Shown: positions 1-8,490 of the stretch, piece by piece
Position numbering within the stretch: position 1 is the stretch's first letter
Layout of the letters: each line of letters begins with the position of its first letter
DNA from: a virus
DNA length: 39,499 nt
Direction: 5' to 3' (one strand)
IMG/VR virus record: IMGVR_UViG_3300040801_001841
Location: 1 to 39,499 of that record
Translations under genes and position numbers: made by a program
The notes under the pieces: model-generated
Database searches by the model: none
Told to the model about the DNA's origin: nothing
Seen by the model: the letters and a program-made list of their open reading frames with translations, nothing else

Positions 1-1
1 A

Positions 2-832
2 ATGACAACACTTTCACAGTACCGCAAATACTACAACACCAGTGATGCCAATATTGTTGAGGCTGACTTACCCTTTGACACAGTGGCTTATGGTGCAAAT
101 GGCCGAATAGGGCAGCGTGCATCCTGGAATCCTACGGTTCTTGAGACTCTGGAGCGTTGGTATGAAGCATCAACAGAGAATTTGTTTCAGGATTCTACAC
201 GTACTACACCAGTAACCAGTGATGCCGACCCAGTTGGGTCTTGGACTGACTTGACAGGGAATGGTAATCATTTTTCCCAGAGTACGGAGGCTAATCGAGG
301 AATCTTCAAAGCAGCAGTTCCAGAAGTATCTGGTGATAGGAGTGGAATATATGGAGATGGGAGTAATGATCATTTGATTGCTCCTAATTACACACCTGAC
401 TCCCCTTATATGATTGGAGTATACTTTAATCATGCGGTTAGTGAAATCAAAGGATTATTTAGTTTACAAAACACTCTTAGCAGTGGTAGCCCGCACATGT
501 TCATACGCACTAACTCAACGGGTGCGCAGCTTTATATTAGTGGTGCTTACGCTATATCGTGGGCCGATACTTTCGGACAGAACAATAGTGTTGTTGTTCG
601 GGTTACACAGCCCTCTTCTAATTGGCTTGTAGATGCTTGGTTAAACGGGGTGAAGGCTACCCAATATAATGCTGGCACAGTTCTCGCGAATCAAACTGCC
701 CAAGGCCTGTACGCATTGAATAGTTTTGGTGGGTATTCCACCAATAAACTTATGACAGTGATAGTTGCTACAGGTGTTTTCACTGATGAAGAGGCAATGC
801 TCCTTCATCAATATATGGCAGGTGAAGTATGA
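2..832 (+). CDS. LamG/concanavalin-like tail appendage protein
   Basis: Probable receptor-binding or tail-appendage subunit of 276 residues. After a short N-terminal segment (MTTLSQYRKYY) the protein has a region typical of phage jelly-roll lectin-like proteins: WYEAS...LFQDSTRTTPVT followed by DLTGNGNHFSQ and a DGSNDHL strand, about residues 50-125. The rest is beta-rich and ends at a short helix (FTDEEAMLLHQYM). The N-terminus resembles that of the next gene (MTQLSDYFRS), which supports the ATG at the very edge of the window. It overlaps the next gene by ATGA. Codon use is more balanced than in the AT-rich genes after 1585, suggesting a swapped receptor-recognition module. Fold assignment is by pattern; the ligand is unknown. 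Confidence 0.65.
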   Translation: MTTLSQYRKYYNTSDANIVEADLPFDTVAYGANGRIGQRASWNPTVLETLERWYEASTENLFQDSTRTTPVTSDADPVGSWTDLTGNGNHFSQSTEANRGIFKAAVPEVSGDRSGIYGDGSNDHLIAPNYTPDSPYMIGVYFNHAVSEIKGLFSLQNTLSSGSPHMFIRTNSTGAQLYISGAYAISWADTFGQNNSVVVRVTQPSSNWLVDAWLNGVKATQYNAGTVLANQTAQGLYALNSFGGYSTNKLMTVIVATGVFTDEEAMLLHQYMAGEV

Positions 833-1557
833 CTCAGCTCTCAGACTATTTTCGTTCAGTTCCATTTTGGGATGATTCAGTTACAGGCAATGAAACACTA
901 TTGCTTAACTTCAATGGCACCGATGGAAGCACAATACTAACTGATGATACTGGGCTGAATACGTTGACAGCGTATGGTAACGCACAGCTCGACACCGCAC
1001 TGAAGAAGTTTGGCACAGCATCACTTCTTTTAGATGGAACCGGAGACTATATAGACTGCCCATATGACACCAGTCGCTTCGATTGGTGGACAGGTGATTA
1101 CACGATAGACTGTTGGGTATATGCAACATCTTGGACTGATTGGAGTATAGTTTATAGTGGTTATCCAGTTTCGCTTATGGTTGGAAATCATGACCACAAT
1201 GCTCTCAGCAATTATTGGTCATTTGGGCCTATCACTGGTGGTGCGCTGTCATTTTATTACTGGAACGGAAGTGCGCCGATCCATATACGCTCGTCTAATT
1301 CAGTTTTAGCGACAGGCCAGTGGATTCATATTGCTATGGTGCATAAAGACAATACGATATATTTATTCGCTGACGGAAAATGTGTTGATAGTATGGTTAT
1401 TGTGGACACTCCAACCTCAAGCGCATCATATAAGTTAACTATTGGTGGTTGGTATAACGACTATCTTACTGGGCAGATTGACGCATTAAGAATAACAAAA
1501 GGAACCGCGAGATATGTTCCTAATTTTACTGCGCCTACATTAGAACCAAGTGCATAA
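829..1557 (+). CDS. LamG-domain (Laminin_G_3-like) tail appendage protein
   Basis: A 242-residue protein with a clear concanavalin A-like/LamG signature: LLLNFNG near residue 25, FGTASLLLDGTGDYIDCP around 60-80, DYTIDCWVY near 90, a WIHIAMVHKDNTIYLFADGK block near 165-185, and a closing IDALRITKGTARY near 215-228. Such domains bind carbohydrates or proteins and are common in phage tail spikes and adhesins. The start overlaps the preceding gene by ATGA, so the two are co-translated. The first ten residues resemble the preceding protein's N-terminus, which may be a shared virion-docking segment. Function as receptor-binding protein is inferred from fold and position. Confidence 0.75.
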   Translation: MTQLSDYFRSVPFWDDSVTGNETLLLNFNGTDGSTILTDDTGLNTLTAYGNAQLDTALKKFGTASLLLDGTGDYIDCPYDTSRFDWWTGDYTIDCWVYATSWTDWSIVYSGYPVSLMVGNHDHNALSNYWSFGPITGGALSFYYWNGSAPIHIRSSNSVLATGQWIHIAMVHKDNTIYLFADGKCVDSMVIVDTPTSSASYKLTIGGWYNDYLTGQIDALRITKGTARYVPNFTAPTLEPSA

Positions 1558-1584
1558 CAATAGTTTTATAAAGGTATAGTTTAA

Positions 1585-2205
1585 ATGGAAGAAACAATAA
1601 CACAATGGGATGTCATAGCTGCTGGCGTTGTAGCTATAATGACAATTATTGGATGGATTAGTTCTAAATTAAAGACTGTCCAAGAATGGCTAAATCGTAA
1701 AGGAGTAGTGACGACTAGACATCGCATAAACGAAATTTATCATCAATTAACTGCTGATAATTCAGGGTCTCTACGTGAAGCTGTAAATAAAACACGTTAT
1801 GATATAGAACGTTTAGGTGCAGCACGTAAAGCTGATTTAAATAGTGATGATTGCCCTTTAGTTGAAACAGATGTAAATGGACAATTAGTCTGGGCTAATG
1901 AAGCTTTTATATGCTTAGTGGGTAGATCACTTCATAGTCTTCGTGGTTCTGGTTGGGTGAATGTAATTGCGGAAGATGAACGAGATTTTGCTGAACATCA
2001 ATGGGCACATATTCTTGAAGCACATCGTACATTAGATGCAATTCATACTTATGTTACACCAGTAGGAAGACAATTTAAAGTAAGGGTATTAGCTACGCCA
2101 ATGCTTTCAGAAGAAAATAAATTTTTTGGGTATCAAGCTAAAATTAAACCGTTGGATCCTAGCTTAATAAGGGGTTGTCGTGAGGAACAGACTAGTGACG
2201 CTTAG
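1585..2205 (+). CDS. Membrane-anchored PAS-domain protein in lysis cassette (possible holin-like role)
   Basis: A 206-residue protein with one N-terminal transmembrane segment (about residues 8-26, VIAAGVVAIMTIIGWISS), a basic amphipathic stretch, a helical linker (35-85), and a PAS-like domain (about 88-195: PLVETDVNGQLVWANEAF, then a GxGW...E motif and the beta-strand block FKVRVLATPML). PAS domains sense ligands, redox state or light, or mediate dimerisation. It lies directly upstream of the M15 endolysin and overlaps it by 26 nt, where a holin would be expected; no other holin candidate is visible nearby. The N-terminus resembles one-TM holins in layout. The PAS call is fairly strong; a lysis-timing role is inference. 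Confidence 0.65.
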   Translation: MEETITQWDVIAAGVVAIMTIIGWISSKLKTVQEWLNRKGVVTTRHRINEIYHQLTADNSGSLREAVNKTRYDIERLGAARKADLNSDDCPLVETDVNGQLVWANEAFICLVGRSLHSLRGSGWVNVIAEDERDFAEHQWAHILEAHRTLDAIHTYVTPVGRQFKVRVLATPMLSEENKFFGYQAKIKPLDPSLIRGCREEQTSDA

Positions 2206-2512
2206 TGCTAAAAGACAGCAATTTGCAAAGATGAAATGTTTGTTAGAGCATTATATTGAATTTCTTGGTCTTCATTACGCAGAAGATCAAGGAAAGCGCT
2301 GCAATGATTGTCCTGTTGGTCACCCACGCAGTACACATAAAGTAGGGTTAGCAATGGATATTTTAATTTATTCTCCTACTAATCATTATCCGCATCCTAA
2401 TGCTAAAACTATATATTCATTATTGCATGATTTTTGGGATTTTATTGGTGGTGCAGAGCGTATTGAAGATGATCTAAATCATTTTAGTTTAGAATGGGAA
2501 GGTGTACGATGA
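2180..2512 (+). CDS. Endolysin, peptidase M15 (D-Ala-D-Ala carboxypeptidase/VanY-like)
   Basis: A 110-residue protein predicted to cleave peptidoglycan stem peptides. The zinc-binding signature of M15 peptidases is visible: STHKVGLAMD at residues 51-60 provides His53 and Asp60, and LNHFSLEW near the C-terminus provides His101. The length fits small single-domain phage M15 endolysins. No signal peptide is present, so export would need a holin-type lesion. The start is GTG inside the upstream PAS gene (26-nt overlap), consistent with translational coupling. It precedes a DUF1353 gene with an ATGA overlap. Confidence 0.8.
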   Translation: MRNRLVTLSAKRQQFAKMKCLLEHYIEFLGLHYAEDQGKRCNDCPVGHPRSTHKVGLAMDILIYSPTNHYPHPNAKTIYSLLHDFWDFIGGAERIEDDLNHFSLEWEGVR

Positions 2513-2919
2513 ATGAGTTTAAATCAGATCCTACATTTAAAATAGGCGGCAGTAGACAATTTCTAATGCAAGAAGATTTGTGGTATCACTCAGATCGTTA
2601 TGGTCTTATGTGTGTGCCAGCAAATCCAGCTAATCCTTTTAGTACTGATTTTGCTAGTATACCACTAACTATTCCTAAATGGTTGCTAAATCCTATAGGA
2701 GGCGGTTGGTTAGATACACATGGTCACAGTAGATTTCCAGCAGTGCTACACGATTATCTTTGCAGAACTGCTAAAAGTTATAAAGAGCGTGTTATAGCTG
2801 ATAAGATATTTCTCGAAGCAATGAAAGCTACTGGTGTAAATGGTATTTCACGTAGACTTATGTATAGTGCTGTACGATTGAATACTGAACGCATGAAGCT
2901 AATGAGGAAATGGAAATGA
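2509..2919 (+). CDS. DUF1353 domain protein
   Basis: A 136-residue DUF1353 family member. The family hallmarks are present: FSTDFASIP followed by a Pro-rich turn, and an RFPAVLHDYLC segment around residue 80-90. DUF1353 proteins occur in many tailed phages near lysis or tail genes and their molecular role is not established. The ATG at 2509 is preferred over an in-frame ATG at 2494 because it gives an ATGA overlap with the endolysin stop and has the purine-rich GGGAAGG upstream. The gene is followed by another overlapping ATGA junction. Confidence 0.75.
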   Translation: MNEFKSDPTFKIGGSRQFLMQEDLWYHSDRYGLMCVPANPANPFSTDFASIPLTIPKWLLNPIGGGWLDTHGHSRFPAVLHDYLCRTAKSYKERVIADKIFLEAMKATGVNGISRRLMYSAVRLNTERMKLMRKWK

Positions 2920-3218
2920 ATGAAGAGCTCAGAAAACAGTATATGGATCAGATTGAAAGAGTTGAAGAACAGCTCATTCGACTAAAAAATATGTTATCTG
3001 GTGGTGATACAGAAAAAGAACGTATCTCAATGTTGGTTGTTGGTTATCCAGATTTATATATCACTAATCCTGAACAGTATGAGCGACTTAAAGAGTACGC
3101 TGATGTAAATAAGCCGCCTTTTACTCCAAGTGAAATCATGCGTGTTATGTTTGGACTTGGCGATACACGGCTTACTTACGAGCAACGTGAAGAATGGCGT
3201 AAAAAACATGGAGACTAA
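2916..3218 (+). CDS. Small coiled-coil phage protein, unknown function
   Basis: A 100-residue protein of unknown family. Residues 1-30 form a likely amphipathic helix or coiled coil (MNEELRKQYMDQIERVEEQL...). The middle is mixed, and the C-terminus is charged and helical (YEQREEWRKKHGD). No membrane segment or known motif. The ATG at 2916 is chosen over the in-frame ATG at 2910 because GAGGAAA lies at the proper distance and it gives an ATGA overlap with DUF1353. It sits between DUF1353 and a lipoprotein in the lysis-like cassette, so an accessory lysis or tail-assembly role is possible but unsupported. Confidence 0.6.
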   Translation: MNEELRKQYMDQIERVEEQLIRLKNMLSGGDTEKERISMLVVGYPDLYITNPEQYERLKEYADVNKPPFTPSEIMRVMFGLGDTRLTYEQREEWRKKHGD

Positions 3219-3219
3219 C

Positions 3220-3507
3220 ATGAGAGATTACGAAAATTCAGGTAGAGTAATTTTATTTACCATTGTCTTTGTTACTTGGATTACTCTAATGTTTTTATTG
3301 TCAGGATGCGCTACTGTTGAAGTACAAACACCTGATGGCACTAAGATTAAAACTACGACACTTTGGAAAGATGTCAGTAATGCTAGTGCTCAAACTGAAG
3401 ACATGATATTAGAATTGGGCAGTTCAATTAGCGAACAAGAAGCAGGAGCACTCACATTAGTTTGTATTATTAATCCTGCATTGCCTATTTGTCAAATGGA
3501 TGAATAA
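3220..3507 (+). CDS. Small phage lipoprotein (possible outer spanin)
   Basis: A 95-residue predicted lipoprotein. A hydrophobic signal segment (VILFTIVFVTWITLMF) ends in the lipobox LLSGC, after which the mature part is short and polar, starting CATVEVQTPDG. The ATG at 3220 is preceded by GGAG at a 6-nt distance; the longer in-frame extension upstream overlaps the previous gene and lacks support. A lipoprotein after an endolysin recalls Rz1-type outer spanins, but the mature chain is not Pro-rich and no partner inner spanin is obvious, so the spanin idea is weak. The lipoprotein call itself is solid and indicates a diderm host. Confidence 0.65.
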   Translation: MRDYENSGRVILFTIVFVTWITLMFLLSGCATVEVQTPDGTKIKTTTLWKDVSNASAQTEDMILELGSSISEQEAGALTLVCIINPALPICQMDE

Positions 3508-5354
3508 TGCCTAAGATTAATGTATTCAATGGTGGTATGAGGACGGCGCAAGAGCCGCACTTAATTCGTGAAGATGAAAGCGTTGCTTTTGTCAACATGA
3601 AACATGTTAGTGGTATTTTGCGGCCGGCAGTAGAAAAAGCTGCGGCTGTTAGTGGTGCACAGAAATGGGGACATTTCTTCACCATTAACAGTACGTGGTA
3701 TTGGTCTGCTACACCTAAAGATTATGTAGAATTTCAAGAACGTTTGTACATTGGCAATAGAAGTGGCGTTAGTACTAAAATTGTTAATGGCACAGAATAC
3801 AATATGGGTATTGAAGCTCCTACAACTAAACCTACAGTTGTTATGAGTAATGAAACGCCATCGCAAGATCAAATTACTAGGCTTGATCTTGTAGCAGCGT
3901 CTAGTGGTGGAGATATTCCTGGTAATCAAACGCTTAGATATAGAGTAGCTAATGTTAGTTCTGATCCTAAGTATTATCCGTCAGAAGAAGAATTTACAAT
4001 AGCATTAAGTGGCGGTACAACTAATCAAGTTACAATTACTTGTACTGATACTAACTTAGATACAAATATAGCAATCTTCCGCTTCTTTGATAATTATTGG
4101 CGTAAGATCTATGAAGGTCCAGGACCTTCTTATGTTGATAGCACATTTGATATAAGTGCCAATGCTGAATTAGACTCTAGTTACGAAGAGACTGGACTTA
4201 ATGGCGTATATCAATATGCATTGACATTCTTTAATACAGTTGATGGCACTGAATCACCGCCTGTATTATCTGATGAATTTGAAGCCAACTGGGGTACTGC
4301 TAATATAAGTAATCTAGAAGTAGGAACAGATCCTCAAGTTGATGCACGCAGATTATATAGAATTGGTGGAAGCTCTACTGCATTTACATTAGTTGAGCAG
4401 ATAGACAATATAGTTACAACTTATGTAGATGATAATAAAGACGATGAATTAGAAGGTTCATTAATGTCTGCTGAGCAAAACTATCCGCCAGTTGCTAATC
4501 TTAAGTATATGATGGAATCATATGCTATGTTATTTGCGGCTGATGGTGATAAACTCAGGTTTACTCCTATTGGCGAACCTGACTATTGGCCGCAAACTTA
4601 TTTCCTTGACTTCCCTCGCCCGATTATGGGGTTAGCAAAAACACCTATAGGGATATTGGTGTTTAGCGAGTTTGAAACGTGGCTCGTTACTGGGACTGGC
4701 CCTCTCTCCCTAGCCCAACAGTTGCTAACTGGAAGTCAAGGATGTATTAATGGTGATACTGTTGTAAATATTGAAGGTGCATCTCTTTGGGTTAGTACAG
4801 ATGGTGTTTGTATGTCTAATGGTGGTGAAGTAGCTGTCATCACTAGAGATAAATTAGATAAACTTGATTTAAGCCATTCAGTTAATGCTATTATGTATGA
4901 TGAGCGTTATTATTTATTGATGCTTGAATTAGGTACTATACTAATGCTCGACTTAAGTAGAGCTTGCATTATGTATATCAATCATGATGGTATTCGCTCT
5001 CTTAATAAAGCTAATGACATTCTTTACGGATATGTGGATGATGGTGTATTGTATGATCTAGAGGGTGGTACTGATCCACTATTAATGCAATACGGTTCGC
5101 CAGTATATATTGGAAGAGGTTATACAGTACCAAAAACGTATAAAAACTTTTATGTATATAGTGAAGGTGTAGTACAAGTGCTTATTCTGATTGACGGTGA
5201 TGTAATTCAAGATGTTTCATTGCCAATTCAAAAAGGTAACCATCAAGTTAAAATACCTTCTGTAAATACAAGAGGTTATTCACTGCAATTTTTCATATAT
5301 GGTACTGGCACTGTATATGAAGTACAATGGGAGGACGGTAATGCCAACCAGTAA
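3507..5354 (+). CDS. Tail hub/nozzle-like structural protein
   Basis: A 615-residue beta-rich virion protein. The N-terminus (INVFNGGMRTAQEPHLIREDES...) followed by GILRPA is the pattern seen in podoviral tail hub proteins that list a beta-propeller of repeated strands. The central block at about residues 330-450 (MLFAADGDKLRFTPIGEP, GILVFSEFETWLVTGT, GSQGCINGDTVVNIEG and a following STDGV) matches the propeller blades of these proteins. It would form the tail tube end or hub below the portal and adaptor. Genes for the coiled-coil protein, cupin and ejection proteins follow in order. A short stretch around 4600-4740 has noticeably different base and codon use. Specific homology to P22 gp10 or T7 gp12 is not proven. 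Confidence 0.6.
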   Translation: MPKINVFNGGMRTAQEPHLIREDESVAFVNMKHVSGILRPAVEKAAAVSGAQKWGHFFTINSTWYWSATPKDYVEFQERLYIGNRSGVSTKIVNGTEYNMGIEAPTTKPTVVMSNETPSQDQITRLDLVAASSGGDIPGNQTLRYRVANVSSDPKYYPSEEEFTIALSGGTTNQVTITCTDTNLDTNIAIFRFFDNYWRKIYEGPGPSYVDSTFDISANAELDSSYEETGLNGVYQYALTFFNTVDGTESPPVLSDEFEANWGTANISNLEVGTDPQVDARRLYRIGGSSTAFTLVEQIDNIVTTYVDDNKDDELEGSLMSAEQNYPPVANLKYMMESYAMLFAADGDKLRFTPIGEPDYWPQTYFLDFPRPIMGLAKTPIGILVFSEFETWLVTGTGPLSLAQQLLTGSQGCINGDTVVNIEGASLWVSTDGVCMSNGGEVAVITRDKLDKLDLSHSVNAIMYDERYYLLMLELGTILMLDLSRACIMYINHDGIRSLNKANDILYGYVDDGVLYDLEGGTDPLLMQYGSPVYIGRGYTVPKTYKNFYVYSEGVVQVLILIDGDVIQDVSLPIQKGNHQVKIPSVNTRGYSLQFFIYGTGTVYEVQWEDGNANQ

Positions 5355-5799
5355 AAATCAAACAATTATTGGTATTCCTCTTAATGTAGAAAGAGCTGGA
5401 GAGACCAGAAAATTTTTAATTCGCTTAGTTGAAAAACTAGACGTAGTATTTGGTTATCGTGGTAATAGTCCTTATGCGACTATTTCACAATTACAAAATG
5501 TATCAAGTACAGCTGGTCAAAATTTAACTCAGCTTGAACAGATTATTCTGAATACTATTACTGAAAATATTAGCACTGTAAATCAAGCATTACAGCAAGC
5601 TAATGAAGACGCAAGTGATGCTGTTAGTGCATTGAAATCTAGTAGCACAGTAGCAAATGCAAGTAATGCTACACAAACAATAACTTCACCGCCAACACAA
5701 GCTGAAGTACAAAATATACAAGATCAAGTAAAGAATGTAGCAGACCAATTAAATGCTTTACTTGCGGCATTGAGAGGAACGGAGATTATAGCAACATGA
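5341..5799 (+). CDS. Coiled-coil virion protein (needle/fibre-like)
   Basis: A 152-residue protein whose N-terminal third (MPTSKNQTIIGIPLNVERAG) precedes a long helical region with regular hydrophobic spacing (about residues 55-100, many Gln, Asn and Ala) and a second helix near the C-terminus (VQNIQDQVKNVADQLNALL). Such proteins often trimerise as tail needles, plugs or fibre shafts. The ATG at 5341 lies 14 nt inside the previous gene and has GGGAGG upstream; the longer reading frame from 5299 has no such site. It overlaps the cupin gene by ATGA. A needle role, as for P22 gp26, is only a structural analogy. Confidence 0.55.
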   Translation: MPTSKNQTIIGIPLNVERAGETRKFLIRLVEKLDVVFGYRGNSPYATISQLQNVSSTAGQNLTQLEQIILNTITENISTVNQALQQANEDASDAVSALKSSSTVANASNATQTITSPPTQAEVQNIQDQVKNVADQLNALLAALRGTEIIAT

Positions 5800-6209
5800 G
5801 TAAACAAATGGCAGCATTAGCTATTCAAGGTCTTCAAGCAATACTAGAAAACCATGAAATTACTAGTACTAAATTAACTGAGTATACAGATCATTTCTTT
5901 GCTCCTGGAATTTATGTGCGTACAATCTTTATTCCTGCTGAACATCTATTAGTAGGTAGGCGACATAGACATGAAGCTATTAATATTTTGTTAAAAGGTA
6001 CTGTAGCTATAATTAATGAGCATGGAGAGAAAATATTAGCTGATGCACCGTTAATTTTTAAGTCTAAACCAGGTCAAAAAGCTGGTTATTCTGTTACTGA
6101 TGTGTGGTATGCGTCAGTTCACCCTAATCCTTATGATATTAAGGATATTGAAGAGTTAGAAAGAGAAATTTTGTATCCTGAAGAGCATATCCTGGAGGTA
6201 GTATCATGA
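5796..6209 (+). CDS. Cupin-like phage protein
   Basis: A 137-residue protein with a single cupin-like beta-barrel. The first cupin motif is visible as VGRRHRHEAINILLKGTVAI around residues 49-69 (HxHxxxxxxLxG pattern), followed by APLIFKSKPGQKAGYSV for the second strand set with a weakened metal site. An acidic C-terminal helix follows. Cupins bind metals or small ligands, or serve as structural folds in virions. Its place between tail and ejection genes suggests a virion component rather than an enzyme, but either is possible. The start overlaps the preceding gene by ATGA. Confidence 0.6.
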   Translation: MSKQMAALAIQGLQAILENHEITSTKLTEYTDHFFAPGIYVRTIFIPAEHLLVGRRHRHEAINILLKGTVAIINEHGEKILADAPLIFKSKPGQKAGYSVTDVWYASVHPNPYDIKDIEELEREILYPEEHILEVVS

Positions 6210-6829
6210 CTGCAATGATTACAGCCGCCGCAATTGGAGTAGCAGGTACTGTCTACAGCCAGAAGAAAGCTAGTAAAGCGGCGAAAAAAGCTAATAAGCA
6301 AGCTATGGAAGCAGAAGATGCTAAGCTTGACTTTGAGAAACAAATTTGGCAAGAGTGGCAAGACACTTATGGTCCTATCGAAGATCAACTTGCTAATTAT
6401 TATGAGACTCTAACACCTACATTTAGAATTACTCAAGGACTTGAAGCTCATGAAAAAGAGATGGACATTGCTAGAAAACAGATTAAAGAAACTCTAGCAC
6501 AACGAGGTATAGCAACTAGTGGTATTGCTGCTCAAACTACAACTGAGCTTGAAGTAGCATCAGCTGAAGAACGAGCTAGAATTAGAGCAGCAGCTCCAAT
6601 GGAGGTTGCTAAAGAAAAGCTTGGTTTCTTGCAAGTAGGTCTTGGCATGAATCCAAATGAAGGCATGAGAGATTCTCTAGATTTTGTAGCACGTAATAGA
6701 CGACAAGATCAAATGATTACAGCTAGAAATGCTGGTGAAGCCTCAGGTGCAATGATTGGCTCAATTACAGATTTTGCTCAAACTGCATTTACAACTTGGG
6801 CTAATAGAAAGAAAGGAGACGGAGAATGA
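6206..6829 (+). CDS. Internal virion/DNA ejection protein (small)
   Basis: A 207-residue protein with a short hydrophobic N-terminus (MITAAAIGVAGTVYSQ) followed by a Lys/Ala-rich helix (KKASKAAKKANKQA) and further long helices. This layout matches small ejection proteins such as T7 gp14-like internal virion protein B, which enter the outer membrane during DNA ejection. TSGIAAQTT near residue 110 and the ARIRAAAPMEVAK helix are also typical of the group. GGAGG stands 8 nt before the ATG, which overlaps the cupin stop. The order small ejection, middle ejection, portal, giant ejection supports the call. Confidence 0.7.
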   Translation: MTAMITAAAIGVAGTVYSQKKASKAAKKANKQAMEAEDAKLDFEKQIWQEWQDTYGPIEDQLANYYETLTPTFRITQGLEAHEKEMDIARKQIKETLAQRGIATSGIAAQTTTELEVASAEERARIRAAAPMEVAKEKLGFLQVGLGMNPNEGMRDSLDFVARNRRQDQMITARNAGEASGAMIGSITDFAQTAFTTWANRKKGDGE

Positions 6830-8490
6830 GCTTAGCTAATAGTTTTATTGCAACGGGTTCTGCTAAAGCTTTTGAATCTGGTATGTCGCCTGAGCGTTGG
6901 GCAGAACGTTCTGCTGCTTATGCTAATAAAGAAGCGTCAGATCAAAAACTAAAAGCTCTACAAGAAACTCGCCCAACTGATCAAGATTTTGAAACAATGC
7001 GTAAGACGCAAACTGCTGAGCTTCAGAATGCTCTTGAAACTCAAAAGCAGATGATGCGCGATAATAATAAACGTACTGTATTCAATGCTTATGAGCGATT
7101 TGATGGTGATGGCGACATCAAGCATATTAATACTATGATTGATGACCTTCGTGCGTCTGGTAGTAATATGTACGGTAAAATTGCTCGTGTAGACAAGATT
7201 ACTGAAAATGATAGACAAGCTTTGATTTCTCAAGGTATTCCAGATAATTTAGTAGATCTAATAATTAATGATTCTGGAATTAATAAATCATTTGTTATGT
7301 ATACACAAACAGACGGATCAAAAGAGTTTGGCAGTATCGATGATCTTAAAGCACTGCAAGGCTATAATAGCTATGCAACTGAAGCTGAGATCAAACGCCA
7401 AGAACGAACTATTCTATTAGGTCAGTTGTCTACATTAGGTTATAAGCCTGATGATAACACACTTGAAGCAGTGCGTAGAGCTAAAGCTGAGATGCCTAAT
7501 GCTGATCTTAGTAGTCCTGAATTTCAGCAGTTAGTTACTACTAAGATGCAAGAGATTGCTAAAGAAAAACGCGCCGCTCGTGGTAGTGCTGTTTATAATG
7601 AAGTAGGCACTACTGGTAAATTGTCTGAAGCACAAAATGAAGCTGTACGTAGAGCGCGTCTTGAACTGGATATGGAGGCGAATCCAGGTGATCCTGTTTG
7701 GGATGAGGCTGTATCAAGACATCTTTCTAATATTAAACGTGAATGGAAGATTACTTCTGCAGATAAGAATCTCGAACAAGTAGAAGCAGTTGAAGACGAA
7801 CTATTAGATATGGGTTTGCTTGATATGGAGCCCTCAGATATGCAGGAACTTTCTGCTACTGATCGAATGCAGATTGAGCGTCGTGTGCGTCGCATTGAAG
7901 AGCAAGGTGGAGCAAAACTTGGTGCAGCAGAATCTAAAATGCTTAGAGATATTCGTAAACTAACTGCAATGGGTGATCTTGCTGGTGATCTTACGGATGC
8001 TCAAACTGGTATTATTGATAGTGTACTTAGAACTGCTAAAAAGTATATCTCTGATAATGTAGAAGGTGTAGAAGCAACTTCAGCTTATTCAGCATTTAGA
8101 AACCTTGTTAAGCATGCTTTGTATGGTGCATCTTTGCAACCTGGTGAATCAGCAAACTTTACTAAACAGTTTGGTTCACTCGCTCAACAACGCGGGCCTA
8201 TTCTCGTGCAACTTCGCACGACAATGGAAGAGCTGCGTACTGCTTATGAAGCTATTGCAGAGCAGAACAATGATATGGTCATTAAGTGGCGTACTGGTAT
8301 GACAGGTGAAGATCTGTATGATGTACTAGAAGCAATTGATGAGCGTATCGAATTTATCGATAATGTACAGAAAGGCTTGCCAGTAAGCACAGTTAATCCG
8401 CCAGTACAGACAGAACAAAAGACAGAATTAACTGATGATAAAAGAGCAAAGCTTAGAGCTATCTATAATCCTGATGGAGCCAATCAATGA
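6826..8490 (+). CDS. Internal virion/DNA ejection protein (middle)
   Basis: A 554-residue, highly charged, predominantly helical protein with no membrane segment and no enzymatic motif seen. It starts MSLANSFIATGSAKAF, a pattern of ejection proteins, and is rich in Glu, Ala, Lys and Arg throughout. Located between the small ejection protein (ATGA overlap, GGAG ahead of the ATG) and the portal (ATGA overlap at 8487), it most likely forms part of the DNA-ejection conduit in the periplasm. The assignment rests on context and composition rather than on a recognised domain. Confidence 0.6.
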   Translation: MSLANSFIATGSAKAFESGMSPERWAERSAAYANKEASDQKLKALQETRPTDQDFETMRKTQTAELQNALETQKQMMRDNNKRTVFNAYERFDGDGDIKHINTMIDDLRASGSNMYGKIARVDKITENDRQALISQGIPDNLVDLIINDSGINKSFVMYTQTDGSKEFGSIDDLKALQGYNSYATEAEIKRQERTILLGQLSTLGYKPDDNTLEAVRRAKAEMPNADLSSPEFQQLVTTKMQEIAKEKRAARGSAVYNEVGTTGKLSEAQNEAVRRARLELDMEANPGDPVWDEAVSRHLSNIKREWKITSADKNLEQVEAVEDELLDMGLLDMEPSDMQELSATDRMQIERRVRRIEEQGGAKLGAAESKMLRDIRKLTAMGDLAGDLTDAQTGIIDSVLRTAKKYISDNVEGVEATSAYSAFRNLVKHALYGASLQPGESANFTKQFGSLAQQRGPILVQLRTTMEELRTAYEAIAEQNNDMVIKWRTGMTGEDLYDVLEAIDERIEFIDNVQKGLPVSTVNPPVQTEQKTELTDDKRAKLRAIYNPDGANQ

